This document shows, one piece after another, positions 50,101 to 58,714 of a stretch of DNA of 64,000 bases. Under the pieces are notes generated by a model. That model worked only from the letters and a program-made list of their open reading frames with translations, was not told where the DNA came from and did not search any database. The DNA comes from an uncultured Erysipelotrichaceae bacterium (lineage in GTDB: Bacteria > Bacillota_I > Bacilli_A > Erysipelotrichales > Erysipelotrichaceae): contig CAIFEQ010000001.1 of assembly GCA_903789495.1 (NCBI GenBank), forward strand, positions 122,559 to 186,558, in the 5' to 3' direction. Within the stretch, counting starts at the first letter, position 1. Every line of letters begins with the position of its first letter. The position numbers and the translations under genes were made by a program.

Positions 50101-50183
50101 GGGTCATCAGCCAGTACCGTGGTCGGTGCCAGACCGATGAGCATGCACAACGTCAAAAAGACTGCTCGAAACTTCTTTGCCAT
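47142..50183 (-). CDS. Thioester-domain/Cna_B surface adhesin
   Basis: Signal peptide MAKKFRAVFLTLCMLIGLAPTTVLA; thioester-domain-like VVYCVNYYYT ... ATQCAIWYYTDGID; four Cna_B-like repeats (VTKNWEGEAAESVTVELYRDG, VTKQWVGDEADSITVNLL, VEKKWLGTEGDAVTVDLYQ, VTKEWEGQTGEYADVNLLKNG). Confidence 0.85.
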   Translation of the reverse strand: MAKKFRAVFLTLCMLIGLAPTTVLADDPTVSYTAAWNDDGTAITLTVDPDMAGTVYYAVQESGAAAPVDVTGNATACTAGTNTITIAQSTQTAKDIYVKYIDEDGNQYATSSLSLAAYGTATTEVSEGPVSIIEKGTITIEESRLTATSVTLRANSTVDGYLYYVVKPSSETAPSDEAILSGTPVQLTADTPVSFTVTSVSSEELTAYFRFVDADGNVYSGTTTVTIPAYSTSEYSARLESYSSNLGSVLVGYSTVSSLTLTITNTGTETLSFTSTNSDTNFTVNTDNAQNIAAGSTGTVTVTPVTGLSAGTYSTTFNLTAPAGDSDTITLGPVTVTFTVAESGDSTPDDVRIPSESEYIYTPSRTSIRNSALQKYTIGSDVVYCVNYYYTIGSNLSNYYHQFGLISDVTTEEMYYYTGLNPNSNPLYYPPNIKGYVPLKPSSEASSSTVLANIAKVLYYGYPYDAMDIGPADDGSNQNYSYELLIDQRKEYAFMIATQCAIWYYTDGIDYSNVGDWFSSDDRITHLKEIYGVLPVWGWEDVENIFKWLVGISKSSRFDSSVVNTSTEAVPDEFQVDLYIANNPVNTVDYGYQWVQNLVTARLATTTTTTTTSVSVTKNWEGEAAESVTVELYRDGVATGSTLTLDSSNQWTDSFDELPVADSDGNAYTYTVQETVITGSTDSYATTYTGSQSAGFTITNTNTSETVDVSVTKQWVGDEADSITVNLLADETVVEDYAGTVITERDSDGNLSYTFTDLPKYNTDGTEIVYSVVETATSGDNSYQSIVTGGKNVGGDYEFIITNSNHDTTSLTVEKKWLGTEGDAVTVDLYQVHTDGSKTLIQQKQITSDMDWTYTFTDLSTYDSSSNVVVSYEIEEEDADGYQLVQAVDDDGTVILTNIELTELTVTKEWEGQTGEYADVNLLKNGEVTDTVRLTEDNDWTYTWTDLPKYDADTGDEISYSVSEVSMSGYTVTITKISDQEFLINNKWVQTEKPTQERHIVPNTADAPLTDTE

Positions 50184-50598
50184 ATGTAAAGCAATGCCCC
50201 CCTTCAATTTTTTTACTACGTTTTGAGTATACATGAATCGGTTATAAATTCCACATCATTTGTAGTAAATTTGGTGCACCAATTTTGCTAATATTTTGAC
50301 ATGAATTTTTTGTATACAGACCGGGGACATTTGTTTCTCAGAAGAAGGATTTTGGCGGTTTTTTTAACACTTCATTCAGCCGATGCAACAGGCAGTTCCG
50401 TTCCACTGTCCAAAAGCGCAGAAACCGCCGTTTCAGAAGACTTCCGCCATGAAAACAGCAGTGAGAAACTGTCCTGCAAAACACGATGAATCAGAGGCAG
50501 AAGACACCCGGGCCTTGATGAATAATGATAGTAATAAGGAAAAACTGAGTGAGCATGCATTCATGCTGTTTACATGCATGGCACTAAGCAGACTGAAA

Positions 50599-50632
50599 AA
50601 CAGCCCGGTTTCACGGTCCGGACTGTTCTTTA
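50599..50632 (-). terminator. Candidate terminator downstream of esterase gene
   Basis: Minus strand GAACAGTCCGGACCGTGAAACCGGGCTGTTTTTC imperfect hairpin plus T-run. Confidence 0.5.
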
Positions 50633-50652
50633 TGAAATTCTTTCTGCAGGTC

Positions 50653-52407
50653 TTATTCAATTTTTCTGCCCAGATAGCAGCGGGCTCCTGTCTCGTCCCT
50701 GGAATAGCGGCAGAGGAACTGATCATAGGAGATCCAGCTTTCTTCCGGATAGTTGGCGTGCGGCATGTCATTAACCAGACCGATGACAAACATCGGCACA
50801 GCGGATCCGTTATGCCAAACATAGTAGTCAATCGGATAGCAGGTATACTGCAGTGGCTCTTCCTGAAGTTCATATGTTCTGATGATATAGCGGATAAACC
50901 GATGCAGAAGATTATGCTCATCCAGCGGCCAGGCTGCGGAAGCACCGAAGAACCTGTCCTCTTTCCCCACCAGCAGCATCATGGGTACCTTGCCGTCCTC
51001 GAATGCCGTTTCCCGTCTATAGGTGAAATCCCCGGCATCCGGATCATCCGGCAGGGAAAACCCGCTCCAGGGAGTCACTGCCGTGAAGAGATCGCTTGCG
51101 GCCATGGCACAGTAGGAAGACATGAAGCCGCCGCTTGACTGACCGCAGGCATAGATGCGTCCCTTATCCACCGGCAGACGGCTTTCCACATCCGCGATCA
51201 TCTTCCGGACAAAGGGAAGACTGTCAAACGGCCTGCCGTTCTGACTGCCGTTCCAGAGCCGCACGCCGCGGAAGCCGCCCTTGCGGATCTGATACAGATC
51301 GGCGGTCGGGAAGACGGCAATGAAACCGCGTTCTTCCGCCACAACGCTCATCTCCGTAATGTCGAAGAACGTTTCGCCGTTGCCGCCGCGGCCATGGAAC
51401 ACACAGACCAGCGGAACCGGTTCCCCTTTCTGCTGAACCTTCTTCGGCACATACTCATACCATTCTCTCTTCATGCCATCGACAATCAGGGTATGATAGG
51501 TGGCACCATGCTCAAGAGGATTCCGGAAATAGCGCAGGATCTTGTTGCCATAGCTGCGGTGCCGCCGGGCTGAGCCGATATACGCCCATACATACGACAG
51601 CGTATCGAAGTTCAGATCCTGCAGACGGAAGCCGGTGGTCAGGCGCGTCTGGGCAATATCATCTTCGTTGATCTTTGACGTATCCTTTACGGCTGCCGGC
51701 AGGAAGATTGCGGTCTTCTTCTCATCATAGAGGGGCTGCGGCTGGGCATGGTTTTCCTTTTCCCAGTACGCCAGCAGCTGTTCAGACACGGCCGTTTCCT
51801 GCTCGATCAGCAGCCAGACGGGCAGCTGCGCACGCTTGCCGCTGATGTACATTTCTTCCTTCTGACTGCCGGCATCCGTTTCTGCATGACTCTGCGCACT
51901 GAACTGTACCGAGGCAATAGTCGGATCGCCGAAGACAGCCAGGCCGCTCCAGTCGCTGGCCATGGTCCGTGCTGCTTCCAGGGCAACATCCACGCCATCG
52001 CCGAAGCCCATCGCATAGATGCAGTCCTGCATGACGACGTAGTATTCCCGTCCCTGGACTTTTTTATAGGCCGCATTCATGAACGCGGCATCCTTGCCGG
52101 AAAGATCCCACCGGCCGGCCAGCGGTTCCAGCATGGCAATCAGAAGCTTGTCCCGGTCCGCCAGCTCGCCCAGGCCGCTGCTGGCCAGGAAGCTGTCCGG
52201 TTCCGTATCCGAGGGCGGAGCCACAATGACCGCCCGGTTATTCTGACAGAAACCTTCCGGAATATAGGTGATTATGCTGCGGTCGGTATCTCCGACTTTC
52301 CAGGTCTGACGGAACAGGCCATGCAGCGGGCAGGCCTCCGGAGCCAGAAGATCCACAGGCACCTGATCCGGTGCCGGCGGGGTAAACCATAATCTGCTGT
52401 AATCCAT
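50653..52407 (-). CDS. PHB-depolymerase/feruloyl-esterase-like alpha/beta hydrolase
   Basis: LVCVFHGRGGNGETFFDIT..IYACGQSSGGFMSSYCAMAASDLFTAVTPWSG; no signal peptide. Confidence 0.8.
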   Translation of the reverse strand: MDYSRLWFTPPAPDQVPVDLLAPEACPLHGLFRQTWKVGDTDRSIITYIPEGFCQNNRAVIVAPPSDTEPDSFLASSGLGELADRDKLLIAMLEPLAGRWDLSGKDAAFMNAAYKKVQGREYYVVMQDCIYAMGFGDGVDVALEAARTMASDWSGLAVFGDPTIASVQFSAQSHAETDAGSQKEEMYISGKRAQLPVWLLIEQETAVSEQLLAYWEKENHAQPQPLYDEKKTAIFLPAAVKDTSKINEDDIAQTRLTTGFRLQDLNFDTLSYVWAYIGSARRHRSYGNKILRYFRNPLEHGATYHTLIVDGMKREWYEYVPKKVQQKGEPVPLVCVFHGRGGNGETFFDITEMSVVAEERGFIAVFPTADLYQIRKGGFRGVRLWNGSQNGRPFDSLPFVRKMIADVESRLPVDKGRIYACGQSSGGFMSSYCAMAASDLFTAVTPWSGFSLPDDPDAGDFTYRRETAFEDGKVPMMLLVGKEDRFFGASAAWPLDEHNLLHRFIRYIIRTYELQEEPLQYTCYPIDYYVWHNGSAVPMFVIGLVNDMPHANYPEESWISYDQFLCRYSRDETGARCYLGRKIE

Positions 52408-52421
52408 GAATTTCCTCCTGT

Positions 52422-53708
52422 TCAGGCCGGATAAACGGTCATGATCCATAATACATTCACGACTGTCAGAATGAGGGACGGCCAGATGCTCATGCGGATC
52501 AGGTCTTTCTGACTGTAGCCGCCCAGACCCATGATCATATTGACCGTTGCGGTAGCCATCGGCGTCATGAAGGCCGTCAGGGCACCTGCATTGGACAGCA
52601 TCATCGGGCCGACCGGATTCACGCCAAGCGACATGCAGGTCATGATGGCAATCGGGGCAAAGATGGTGGCGACGGCCCGGTTATTCAGAACCTGGGTCAC
52701 CAGGAACGGCACGATGAAGCAGACAAAGCCGATCAGATAACCATTCGTCGTTCCGCCGAGCAGCGAAGCAACCGCGTTGCCGATGGCTTCGCCGGCCCCG
52801 GTAGCGGTCAGGGCATTGCCGACTCCGAGAACGCCGACATACATCATGACGATACCGGCAAGGGAAGCGGCCTCATAGACTTCTTTCGTGGTCAGAATTC
52901 CTGTTGCGGCAATCACCAGAGCACCCACCAGGGTAATCTGCCAGCCGGCTACCCCGAGCTGATCGGCAAACAGCAGGCCTACGATGACAAAGACGAAGTC
53001 GATGATGCAGACCTTTTCCCGCCAGGGCACCAGGGGTTCCTTCTGCCTGCCTCTCTTAGCCTGGCTTTCCGTCACAACGGGCGGCAGTTCCGGGCAGAGT
53101 TTCGGGGCAATGAAAATGGCATAAAGACAGATCGCCACTACCCCGGGCAGCCTGCCAATCATCGGGTCCAGCATCCCGACTCTCTGGGTTGCCCCCAGGC
53201 TCTCCAGATAGCCGTTGAACTGGGCATAGGTTGCAGCACTGCCGCCGATCGGCAGCGCCGCACAGGTGCTGATGGAGATGATGCCAAGCGGATAGATCAT
53301 TTTGCTGCGGGTGAAGCCCATTTCATCACAGATGGCAAAGGCCATGGGATAAATGATGGCAAAGGCCGCGGAAGAACTGCCGGCAATATTGGCCAGCAGC
53401 ATGGTCACGACGACGTAGCCGGCCATGATTCTGGTAAAGGAACCCTTGCTGACCCGGCCGAGCAGCCGCGAGACTTTGGTGATGGCCTGGGTCCGGGAGA
53501 ACCCTTCTGAGACGACAAACATCGTCGCCATCAGAATGGTATTGGAGTTGCCGAAACCGGACAGCGCTGTTTTCGCATCCAGGCAGCCGGTGAAGACCAG
53601 AATGACCATTGCGGTCAGGGCGACAACGGCCCGGGAGACTTTCTTCTGCACGAACCCGATGACCATCATCAGGAACACGATCAGTGTGATAATCAGCTGC
53701 GGTGTCAT
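52422..53708 (-). CDS. SLC13/CitT-ArsB-like anion permease
   Basis: Polytopic; LSGFGNSNTILMATMFVVSEGFSRT..LANIAGSSSAAFAIIYP; operonic with citDEF. Confidence 0.75.
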   Translation of the reverse strand: MTPQLIITLIVFLMMVIGFVQKKVSRAVVALTAMVILVFTGCLDAKTALSGFGNSNTILMATMFVVSEGFSRTQAITKVSRLLGRVSKGSFTRIMAGYVVVTMLLANIAGSSSAAFAIIYPMAFAICDEMGFTRSKMIYPLGIISISTCAALPIGGSAATYAQFNGYLESLGATQRVGMLDPMIGRLPGVVAICLYAIFIAPKLCPELPPVVTESQAKRGRQKEPLVPWREKVCIIDFVFVIVGLLFADQLGVAGWQITLVGALVIAATGILTTKEVYEAASLAGIVMMYVGVLGVGNALTATGAGEAIGNAVASLLGGTTNGYLIGFVCFIVPFLVTQVLNNRAVATIFAPIAIMTCMSLGVNPVGPMMLSNAGALTAFMTPMATATVNMIMGLGGYSQKDLIRMSIWPSLILTVVNVLWIMTVYPA

Positions 53709-53747
53709 ATTTCCTTACATCCTTTCCTGGATTCCATTCGTTCTGGC

Positions 53748-55304
53748 TTAAAAGCGGAAAGGTCTGACCTGACGGACCACATCGAGAATGGTGCCGTCGC
53801 GGGCTTCCACAATGGCGGTCACCTTGTCCTCCCATTCCAGAGGATCCGGTTCGCCGACCAGGTCGTATGCTTTTTCCTGCAGGGATTCGATGCTGACGTG
53901 GGCAATGCCGGCCTGATCCAGACATTCAATCAGATCGGTACGGACCGGATTGACGGCAATGCCGTAATCCGTGACCAGCACATCCACGCAGTCGCCAGGG
54001 GTGGTCACGGTGACCACATCCCGGCAGACGGTCGCCATGCGGCCGCGGATCAGCGGGGTCACAATGATGCAGCACTTCGAACCTGCCGCCACATCCGGGT
54101 GGCCGCCCGGTGCCCCTCTCAGAACGCCATCCGAACCGGTAATGACATTGACATTGAATTTTGTGTCAATTTCCAGAGCGGAAAGGACAACATAATCCAG
54201 TCTGTTGCAGTAGGCACCTTTGTTGCAGGCATTGGCATATTCATTCAGATCAATTTCGATGTGATGGGGATTGCGGAAGAGATGACCGGCGGCACCCTGA
54301 TCAAAATCCTGGGTGTCGAGAATGTAATCCACCAGCCCCTTGTCCTGAAGATCGCAGATCGGTTTGCTCGTTCCGCCCAGGGCAAAGCTCATATGGATCC
54401 CTCTTTCCCGCATGCGGTCTTCCAGGAAGCGGTTGACCGCCAGTGAAGGACCGCCGACACCGGTCTGGAAGGAGAAGCCATCCTGGAAATACGGGGTTGC
54501 CGCAATGACCGCGGCGACATTCTCCGCCATCATCAGTTCGCGGGGGTTCTTCGTCATGCGCGCTTCCTTGGTGGCAATCTTATCGGGATCCCCGACCGCA
54601 TCGACCACACATACCGCATCCACATCAACACAGGAAATCGAAGCTGGCAGATTCGGGAACGGCACCAGCGTATCCGTAATGATGACCGTATGATCGGCAT
54701 ATCTGGCGTCCTGCATGGCAAATCCCAGCGACCCGCAGTTATTCTTTCCGCCGGTCCCCTTCGCGTTGCCCATGCAGTCCGAAGAAGCCGCTGCCAGAAA
54801 GGCAATGTCAATATGCACTTCCCCGAGCTCCACGGCTCTGGCCCGGCCGCCATGACTGCGGATGATGACCGGACTGGCCACTTTGCCCGCCGAGATCGTT
54901 TCTCCGATTTTTCCGCGGACGCCGGAGGTCTGCGCTTCCGTGATCAGTCCCTTTTCCATGTATGCCGCAAAGGAATCCTGCGCCGTCCCCAGCGAGGTAG
55001 CGGCAACATGAAGATCCTTCAGTCCCATGTCTTCAATCAGAACCTTCGCGACCATCGCCGCAACATAATCACCGTTGCGGAATTCGGTATGAAAGGAGAA
55101 GGTCATACCGTCATGGGCACCGCATTTTTCACACGCTTCGCGGATGGACTGGCATAGTTTGGACTCCTGCGGCTTTTCATGACCGACGAGGATCGGCGAT
55201 GCTTTCCGGCTGATTCTGCCATCCTTTGCGTATTTTCCCTGATAGACTTCTCTGCCATTGACCAGCAGGGCATCCGGGATGTCTCTGCCAACTGCATTAA
55301 TCAT
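53748..55304 (-). CDS. citF: Citrate lyase alpha subunit (citrate CoA-transferase), copy 1
   Basis: MINAVGRDIPDALLVNGREVYQGKYA..TSGVRGKIGETISAGKV..IRSHGGRARAVELGEVHIDIAF..GSDGVLRGAPGGHPDVAAGSKC. Confidence 0.92.
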   Translation of the reverse strand: MINAVGRDIPDALLVNGREVYQGKYAKDGRISRKASPILVGHEKPQESKLCQSIREACEKCGAHDGMTFSFHTEFRNGDYVAAMVAKVLIEDMGLKDLHVAATSLGTAQDSFAAYMEKGLITEAQTSGVRGKIGETISAGKVASPVIIRSHGGRARAVELGEVHIDIAFLAAASSDCMGNAKGTGGKNNCGSLGFAMQDARYADHTVIITDTLVPFPNLPASISCVDVDAVCVVDAVGDPDKIATKEARMTKNPRELMMAENVAAVIAATPYFQDGFSFQTGVGGPSLAVNRFLEDRMRERGIHMSFALGGTSKPICDLQDKGLVDYILDTQDFDQGAAGHLFRNPHHIEIDLNEYANACNKGAYCNRLDYVVLSALEIDTKFNVNVITGSDGVLRGAPGGHPDVAAGSKCCIIVTPLIRGRMATVCRDVVTVTTPGDCVDVLVTDYGIAVNPVRTDLIECLDQAGIAHVSIESLQEKAYDLVGEPDPLEWEDKVTAIVEARDGTILDVVRQVRPFRF

Positions 55305-55321
55305 GCTCCAATCCTCCTTTC

Positions 55322-56245
55322 TCAGAGATCGCCATGATAGACGCCGCACGCCTTGGCGAGGGCGATGATCCGCTTGGCATCTTCGAAGAACGGGACATCG
55401 ACCATCTTCCCGTCGACCGTATAGACCCCGATGCCGGCATCGGCCTGCGCCTGGCAGGAACGCACCAGCTTTTCGGCATAGGCAATTTCCTTCTGCGACG
55501 GGGCAAAGGTTTCGTGGACATAGGCAATCTGCTTCGGATTGATCAGGCTCTTGCCGTCAAAGCCCAGCCTGTGATCCAGCTGTACTTCCGCCTCAAAACC
55601 TTCGGTGTCGTCCAGATTGGGATACATGGTGTCAAAGCACTGCACGCCGGCAGCCCTTGCACACATCAGCATCCAGCCTCTGGCCACCATCATTTCGCAG
55701 CCATCCTTCTGAATCTGCACATGCATGCTCTTGCGGAAATCACCGCCGGAGATCGCACAGCCAAGCATTCTGTCAGAAGCCGTGCAGATCTCATAGGCAT
55801 TCATGACGCCCAGCGGACTTTCCAGGGCCGCCATCAGCAGGGTCCGGCCTACCTCAACCCCGAACTCCCGTTCGGCCTTTTCCACCGCTTCTTCCACCTG
55901 ATGGACCATTTCCGCGTTTTCGCACTTGGCAATCCGGATGCCGTCGGCCCCGCCGGCCACGCAGACTCTGACATCTTCCTGCCAGTGCGGGGTATCAAGT
56001 CCGTTGATCCGGACCAGCACCTCCGTATCGCCATAATCAATGCTGGTCAGGGCATGATAGAGACTGAATCTGGCAGCGTCTTTCTGGTTTTCCGCCACCG
56101 CATCTTCCAGATCCAGAATGATGGAGTCACAGCCATAGATATAGGCATCCCTGATCAGCCCGGGTTTCTGCGCATTCATGAACATCATGGTTCTGCGCAG
56201 ACGCTTTTTATCCGGCTTCGGTCTCTGAATGATTTTCTGCGTCAT
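55322..56245 (-). CDS. citE: Citrate lyase beta subunit, copy 1
   Basis: LRRTMMFMNAQKPGLIRDAYIYGCDSIILDLEDAVAENQKDAARFSLYHALTSIDYGDTEVLVRINGLDTPHW. Confidence 0.94.
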   Translation of the reverse strand: MTQKIIQRPKPDKKRLRRTMMFMNAQKPGLIRDAYIYGCDSIILDLEDAVAENQKDAARFSLYHALTSIDYGDTEVLVRINGLDTPHWQEDVRVCVAGGADGIRIAKCENAEMVHQVEEAVEKAEREFGVEVGRTLLMAALESPLGVMNAYEICTASDRMLGCAISGGDFRKSMHVQIQKDGCEMMVARGWMLMCARAAGVQCFDTMYPNLDDTEGFEAEVQLDHRLGFDGKSLINPKQIAYVHETFAPSQKEIAYAEKLVRSCQAQADAGIGVYTVDGKMVDVPFFEDAKRIIALAKACGVYHGDL

Positions 56246-56541
56246 CTGATGATTCCTTTCCAGGGAATACCCGATTCAGACTGTCCGCAGCTGCGGAAGA
56301 CGGCACATTCCACCCTTGCCTTCAACGTACAGTCCAGCGCTCCCTGATCGACGACAGCAATTCTCCCTGTCCTGACATCCAGTCGGTTCAGGGTTTCCAG
56401 TACGGTATTGCGGATCTGACGACCGTAGCGGTTCAGCACACTGCTCTGAATTTCCAGTTCGAGCGTGTCTGCCGGTTCGACGGTGACCTGGGCGTCGCTG
56501 GATTCCAGTGTTCCAGCAACAGCACTTTTTTCGATGATCAT
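56242..56541 (-). CDS. citD: Citrate lyase acyl carrier protein, copy 1
   Basis: AVAGTLESSDAQVTVEP (prosthetic-group Ser region)..VVDQGALDCTLKARVECAVFR. Confidence 0.92.
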   Translation of the reverse strand: MIIEKSAVAGTLESSDAQVTVEPADTLELEIQSSVLNRYGRQIRNTVLETLNRLDVRTGRIAVVDQGALDCTLKARVECAVFRSCGQSESGIPWKGIIR

Positions 56542-56659
56542 GATTGTCTCCTCCCATCCATCTCTGAATGCTTCGGCATACTGCCTGATAGATGTCCTGT
56601 TGATTTCAATATAGGAATGTTTAAAATTCGTGTAAAATAGCCGTTTTTCGCCTATTTGA

Positions 56660-56674
56660 ATTCCATTTTGGAAT
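56660..56674. promoter_or_regulatory. Candidate LysR box between citD1 and divergent LysR gene
   Basis: ATTCCA TTT TGGAAT perfect palindrome, contains T-N11-A. Confidence 0.5.
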
Positions 56675-56849
56675 GGTTTTGGGAAAGGGCAATCAATCCT
56701 GGATCATCTGTTTGTCTGCTGCTTCCTAAGGATTCTGCGCCTGATTGAAAACTTTTATTATTTTCTGTTATGGAATGTATTTTTGAATTTATTATTCCGT
56801 TCTGTTATTGTTGATTCAGAATCACAGTACTCCTGGCAGGAGGCCGCCT

Positions 56850-57713
56850 ATGGACGAGAAAGATATCGAAATGATTCAGGTACTCGGTGAATGCCACAGC
56901 ATCACCGAAGCCGCCAGCCGCCTTTATACTTCCCAGTCCGCATTATCCAAACGAATCAAGGCCGTCGAGGAAGAATTGCATGTCGAAATGCTGATCCGTT
57001 CGCGCCATGGCATTCACCTGACGCCGGAAGGAGAACAGATCCTGCTGCACAGCACGGCCATCCAGAAGGAAATGGATCAGCTGCGCCGCAGTCTCGATTC
57101 CATGCAGGATCGGATCTGCGGCACCCTGCGGGTCGGTCTTTCCATCAACTTCACGCTCTACAAGGCGCCGGACATTCTGGCTGCCTATCACCGCAGCTAT
57201 CCCGATGTCCAGCTGGATGTCATGACCGGTCAGAGCAGACGTCTTTACCGCAGCCTGATGGAAGGCAGTATCGATCTTGCCGTGCTGCGCGGAGACTTTG
57301 AATGGTATGGGGAGCAGTATATGCTTGCCCAGGAAAACATCTGCCTGGTCTGCAACCCGGAATACGCCGACACACCGCTGTCGGACTATCTCTATATCCG
57401 GCACTGGACAGACGCCAGCCAGGAGATCCTGATGGCTCGCTGGCTGCAGGAGCACGGCCTGAAAGTCGATCACAAAGGATTCTATGTGGACAACATCATG
57501 ACCTGCATGGAAATGGTGAAGCGGGGACTCGGCTGGAGTCTTCTGCCGGAAATTGCCCTGGATGACTTTCACGGCGTGAAGAAACCCTGTGTCTTTGCGG
57601 ACGGAGAAACCTTCTCCCGCCGCTCCTGGATTCTCTGCCGGCCCGATGCCGCAAAGCTTCCCCAGGTCCGTCGGTTTATCGATGCCCTGAAGGCGGCTTA
57701 TCCCAAGGCCTGA
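56850..57713 (+). CDS. LysR family transcriptional regulator (citrate lyase locus)
   Basis: MDEKDIEMIQVLGECHSITEAASRLYTSQSALSKRIKAVEEELHVEMLIRSRHGIHLTPEGEQIL. Confidence 0.93.
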   Translation: MDEKDIEMIQVLGECHSITEAASRLYTSQSALSKRIKAVEEELHVEMLIRSRHGIHLTPEGEQILLHSTAIQKEMDQLRRSLDSMQDRICGTLRVGLSINFTLYKAPDILAAYHRSYPDVQLDVMTGQSRRLYRSLMEGSIDLAVLRGDFEWYGEQYMLAQENICLVCNPEYADTPLSDYLYIRHWTDASQEILMARWLQEHGLKVDHKGFYVDNIMTCMEMVKRGLGWSLLPEIALDDFHGVKKPCVFADGETFSRRSWILCRPDAAKLPQVRRFIDALKAAYPKA

Positions 57714-57863
57714 GTCCTGCCGGCAGAGGCTTCTGACTGAGCCGAAATGAAAAACAGTCCCCGCAGATGAACACACCGCAGGAACTGCTTTGCAGAAAAC
57801 TTCCGCCATGTAAAATAAGAAAGAACCAGGAACGATCGCAGGAAAGGCAGGCAGAACGAACGA

Positions 57864-58469
57864 ATGCAGAAATCATGCAGGAATGATAGCGATACGGAAA
57901 GAAAACTTCTGGAAGAAGCGTGGACAGAAGAACAGCCGGTCGGACTTGCCGATATGCTCACGGCACGGGAGCAGCGTGCTCATAAGCAGGCGCAGCTGCT
58001 GCAGGCCAGCCCCGGCATGACCCTGGTCTGCTTCACAATGAATATTGCCGGACCGATCAAGAACAATCCCCTGATCGAAAAAGGCTTTCAGCGCGGCCTG
58101 GCCCTGCTGAAACAGGCTTTTTCCAGCCATGATATGGCCGTTCTGTTCTCAAAGACCTATTCTGCCAAAACAGGCAATGAAGCCTTCTTCCTCCTGCCGG
58201 ACGAGGCCAGAACCGTCAAGCAGGTGACCTGCAGCGTGGAGGAATCCTCTGCGCTGGGCAGGCTGTTCGATATTGACGTGATCCGTCCGGACGGTACCAA
58301 GGTCTCTCGAGAAGAGATCGGTTTTCCGGAGCGCCCCTGCATGATCTGCGGCAGGCCGGGAAGAATCTGTGCCAGCCGCCGCACCCACAGCGTCGAAGAA
58401 CTGCAGGCCTATACGAAGAACTGTCTGGTGGAAAGCCTCCTGCAAGGCAGCGAGAATGAAAACAGCTGA
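57864..58469 (+). CDS. citX: Apo-citrate lyase phosphoribosyl-dephospho-CoA transferase
   Basis: ADMLTAREQRAHKQAQLLQASPGMTLVCFTMNIAGPIKNNPLIEKGFQRGL..CMICGRPGRICASRRTHSVEEL. Confidence 0.92.
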   Translation: MQKSCRNDSDTERKLLEEAWTEEQPVGLADMLTAREQRAHKQAQLLQASPGMTLVCFTMNIAGPIKNNPLIEKGFQRGLALLKQAFSSHDMAVLFSKTYSAKTGNEAFFLLPDEARTVKQVTCSVEESSALGRLFDIDVIRPDGTKVSREEIGFPERPCMICGRPGRICASRRTHSVEELQAYTKNCLVESLLQGSENENS

Positions 58470-58596
58470 TCTGGCGGTCTGTCAGTTTTCTCGAAAAGAG
58501 TGAGGAATGATGATTTCACCTGCAGGCATGCAGATACTTTCTGCAGACTGATGATTCATGAATACTTTCTGAATGCCTGGTGCGTATCAAAAAGAA

Positions 58597-58632
58597 CGGG
58601 ATCGATCACATATCGTGAAAGATCCCGCTTTT
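58597..58632. terminator. Bidirectional terminator between citX and citC
   Basis: CGGGATCGATCACATATCGTGAAAGATCCCG flanked by A- and T-rich tracts. Confidence 0.6.
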
Positions 58633-58714
58633 CTGTTTTCTGAATCAGATCATCCGTGTGCTGGTCTTCTCGCCAGGCTGCCTGGTTACCCGGTGATCCC
58701 ACATCCTTAACGGA

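Noticed and set aside
50375-50560. Possible repeat shared with 57780-57830 (AGAARACTTCCGCCATG)
   Set aside because: Only a short stretch matches by eye; no repeat boundaries could be defined.
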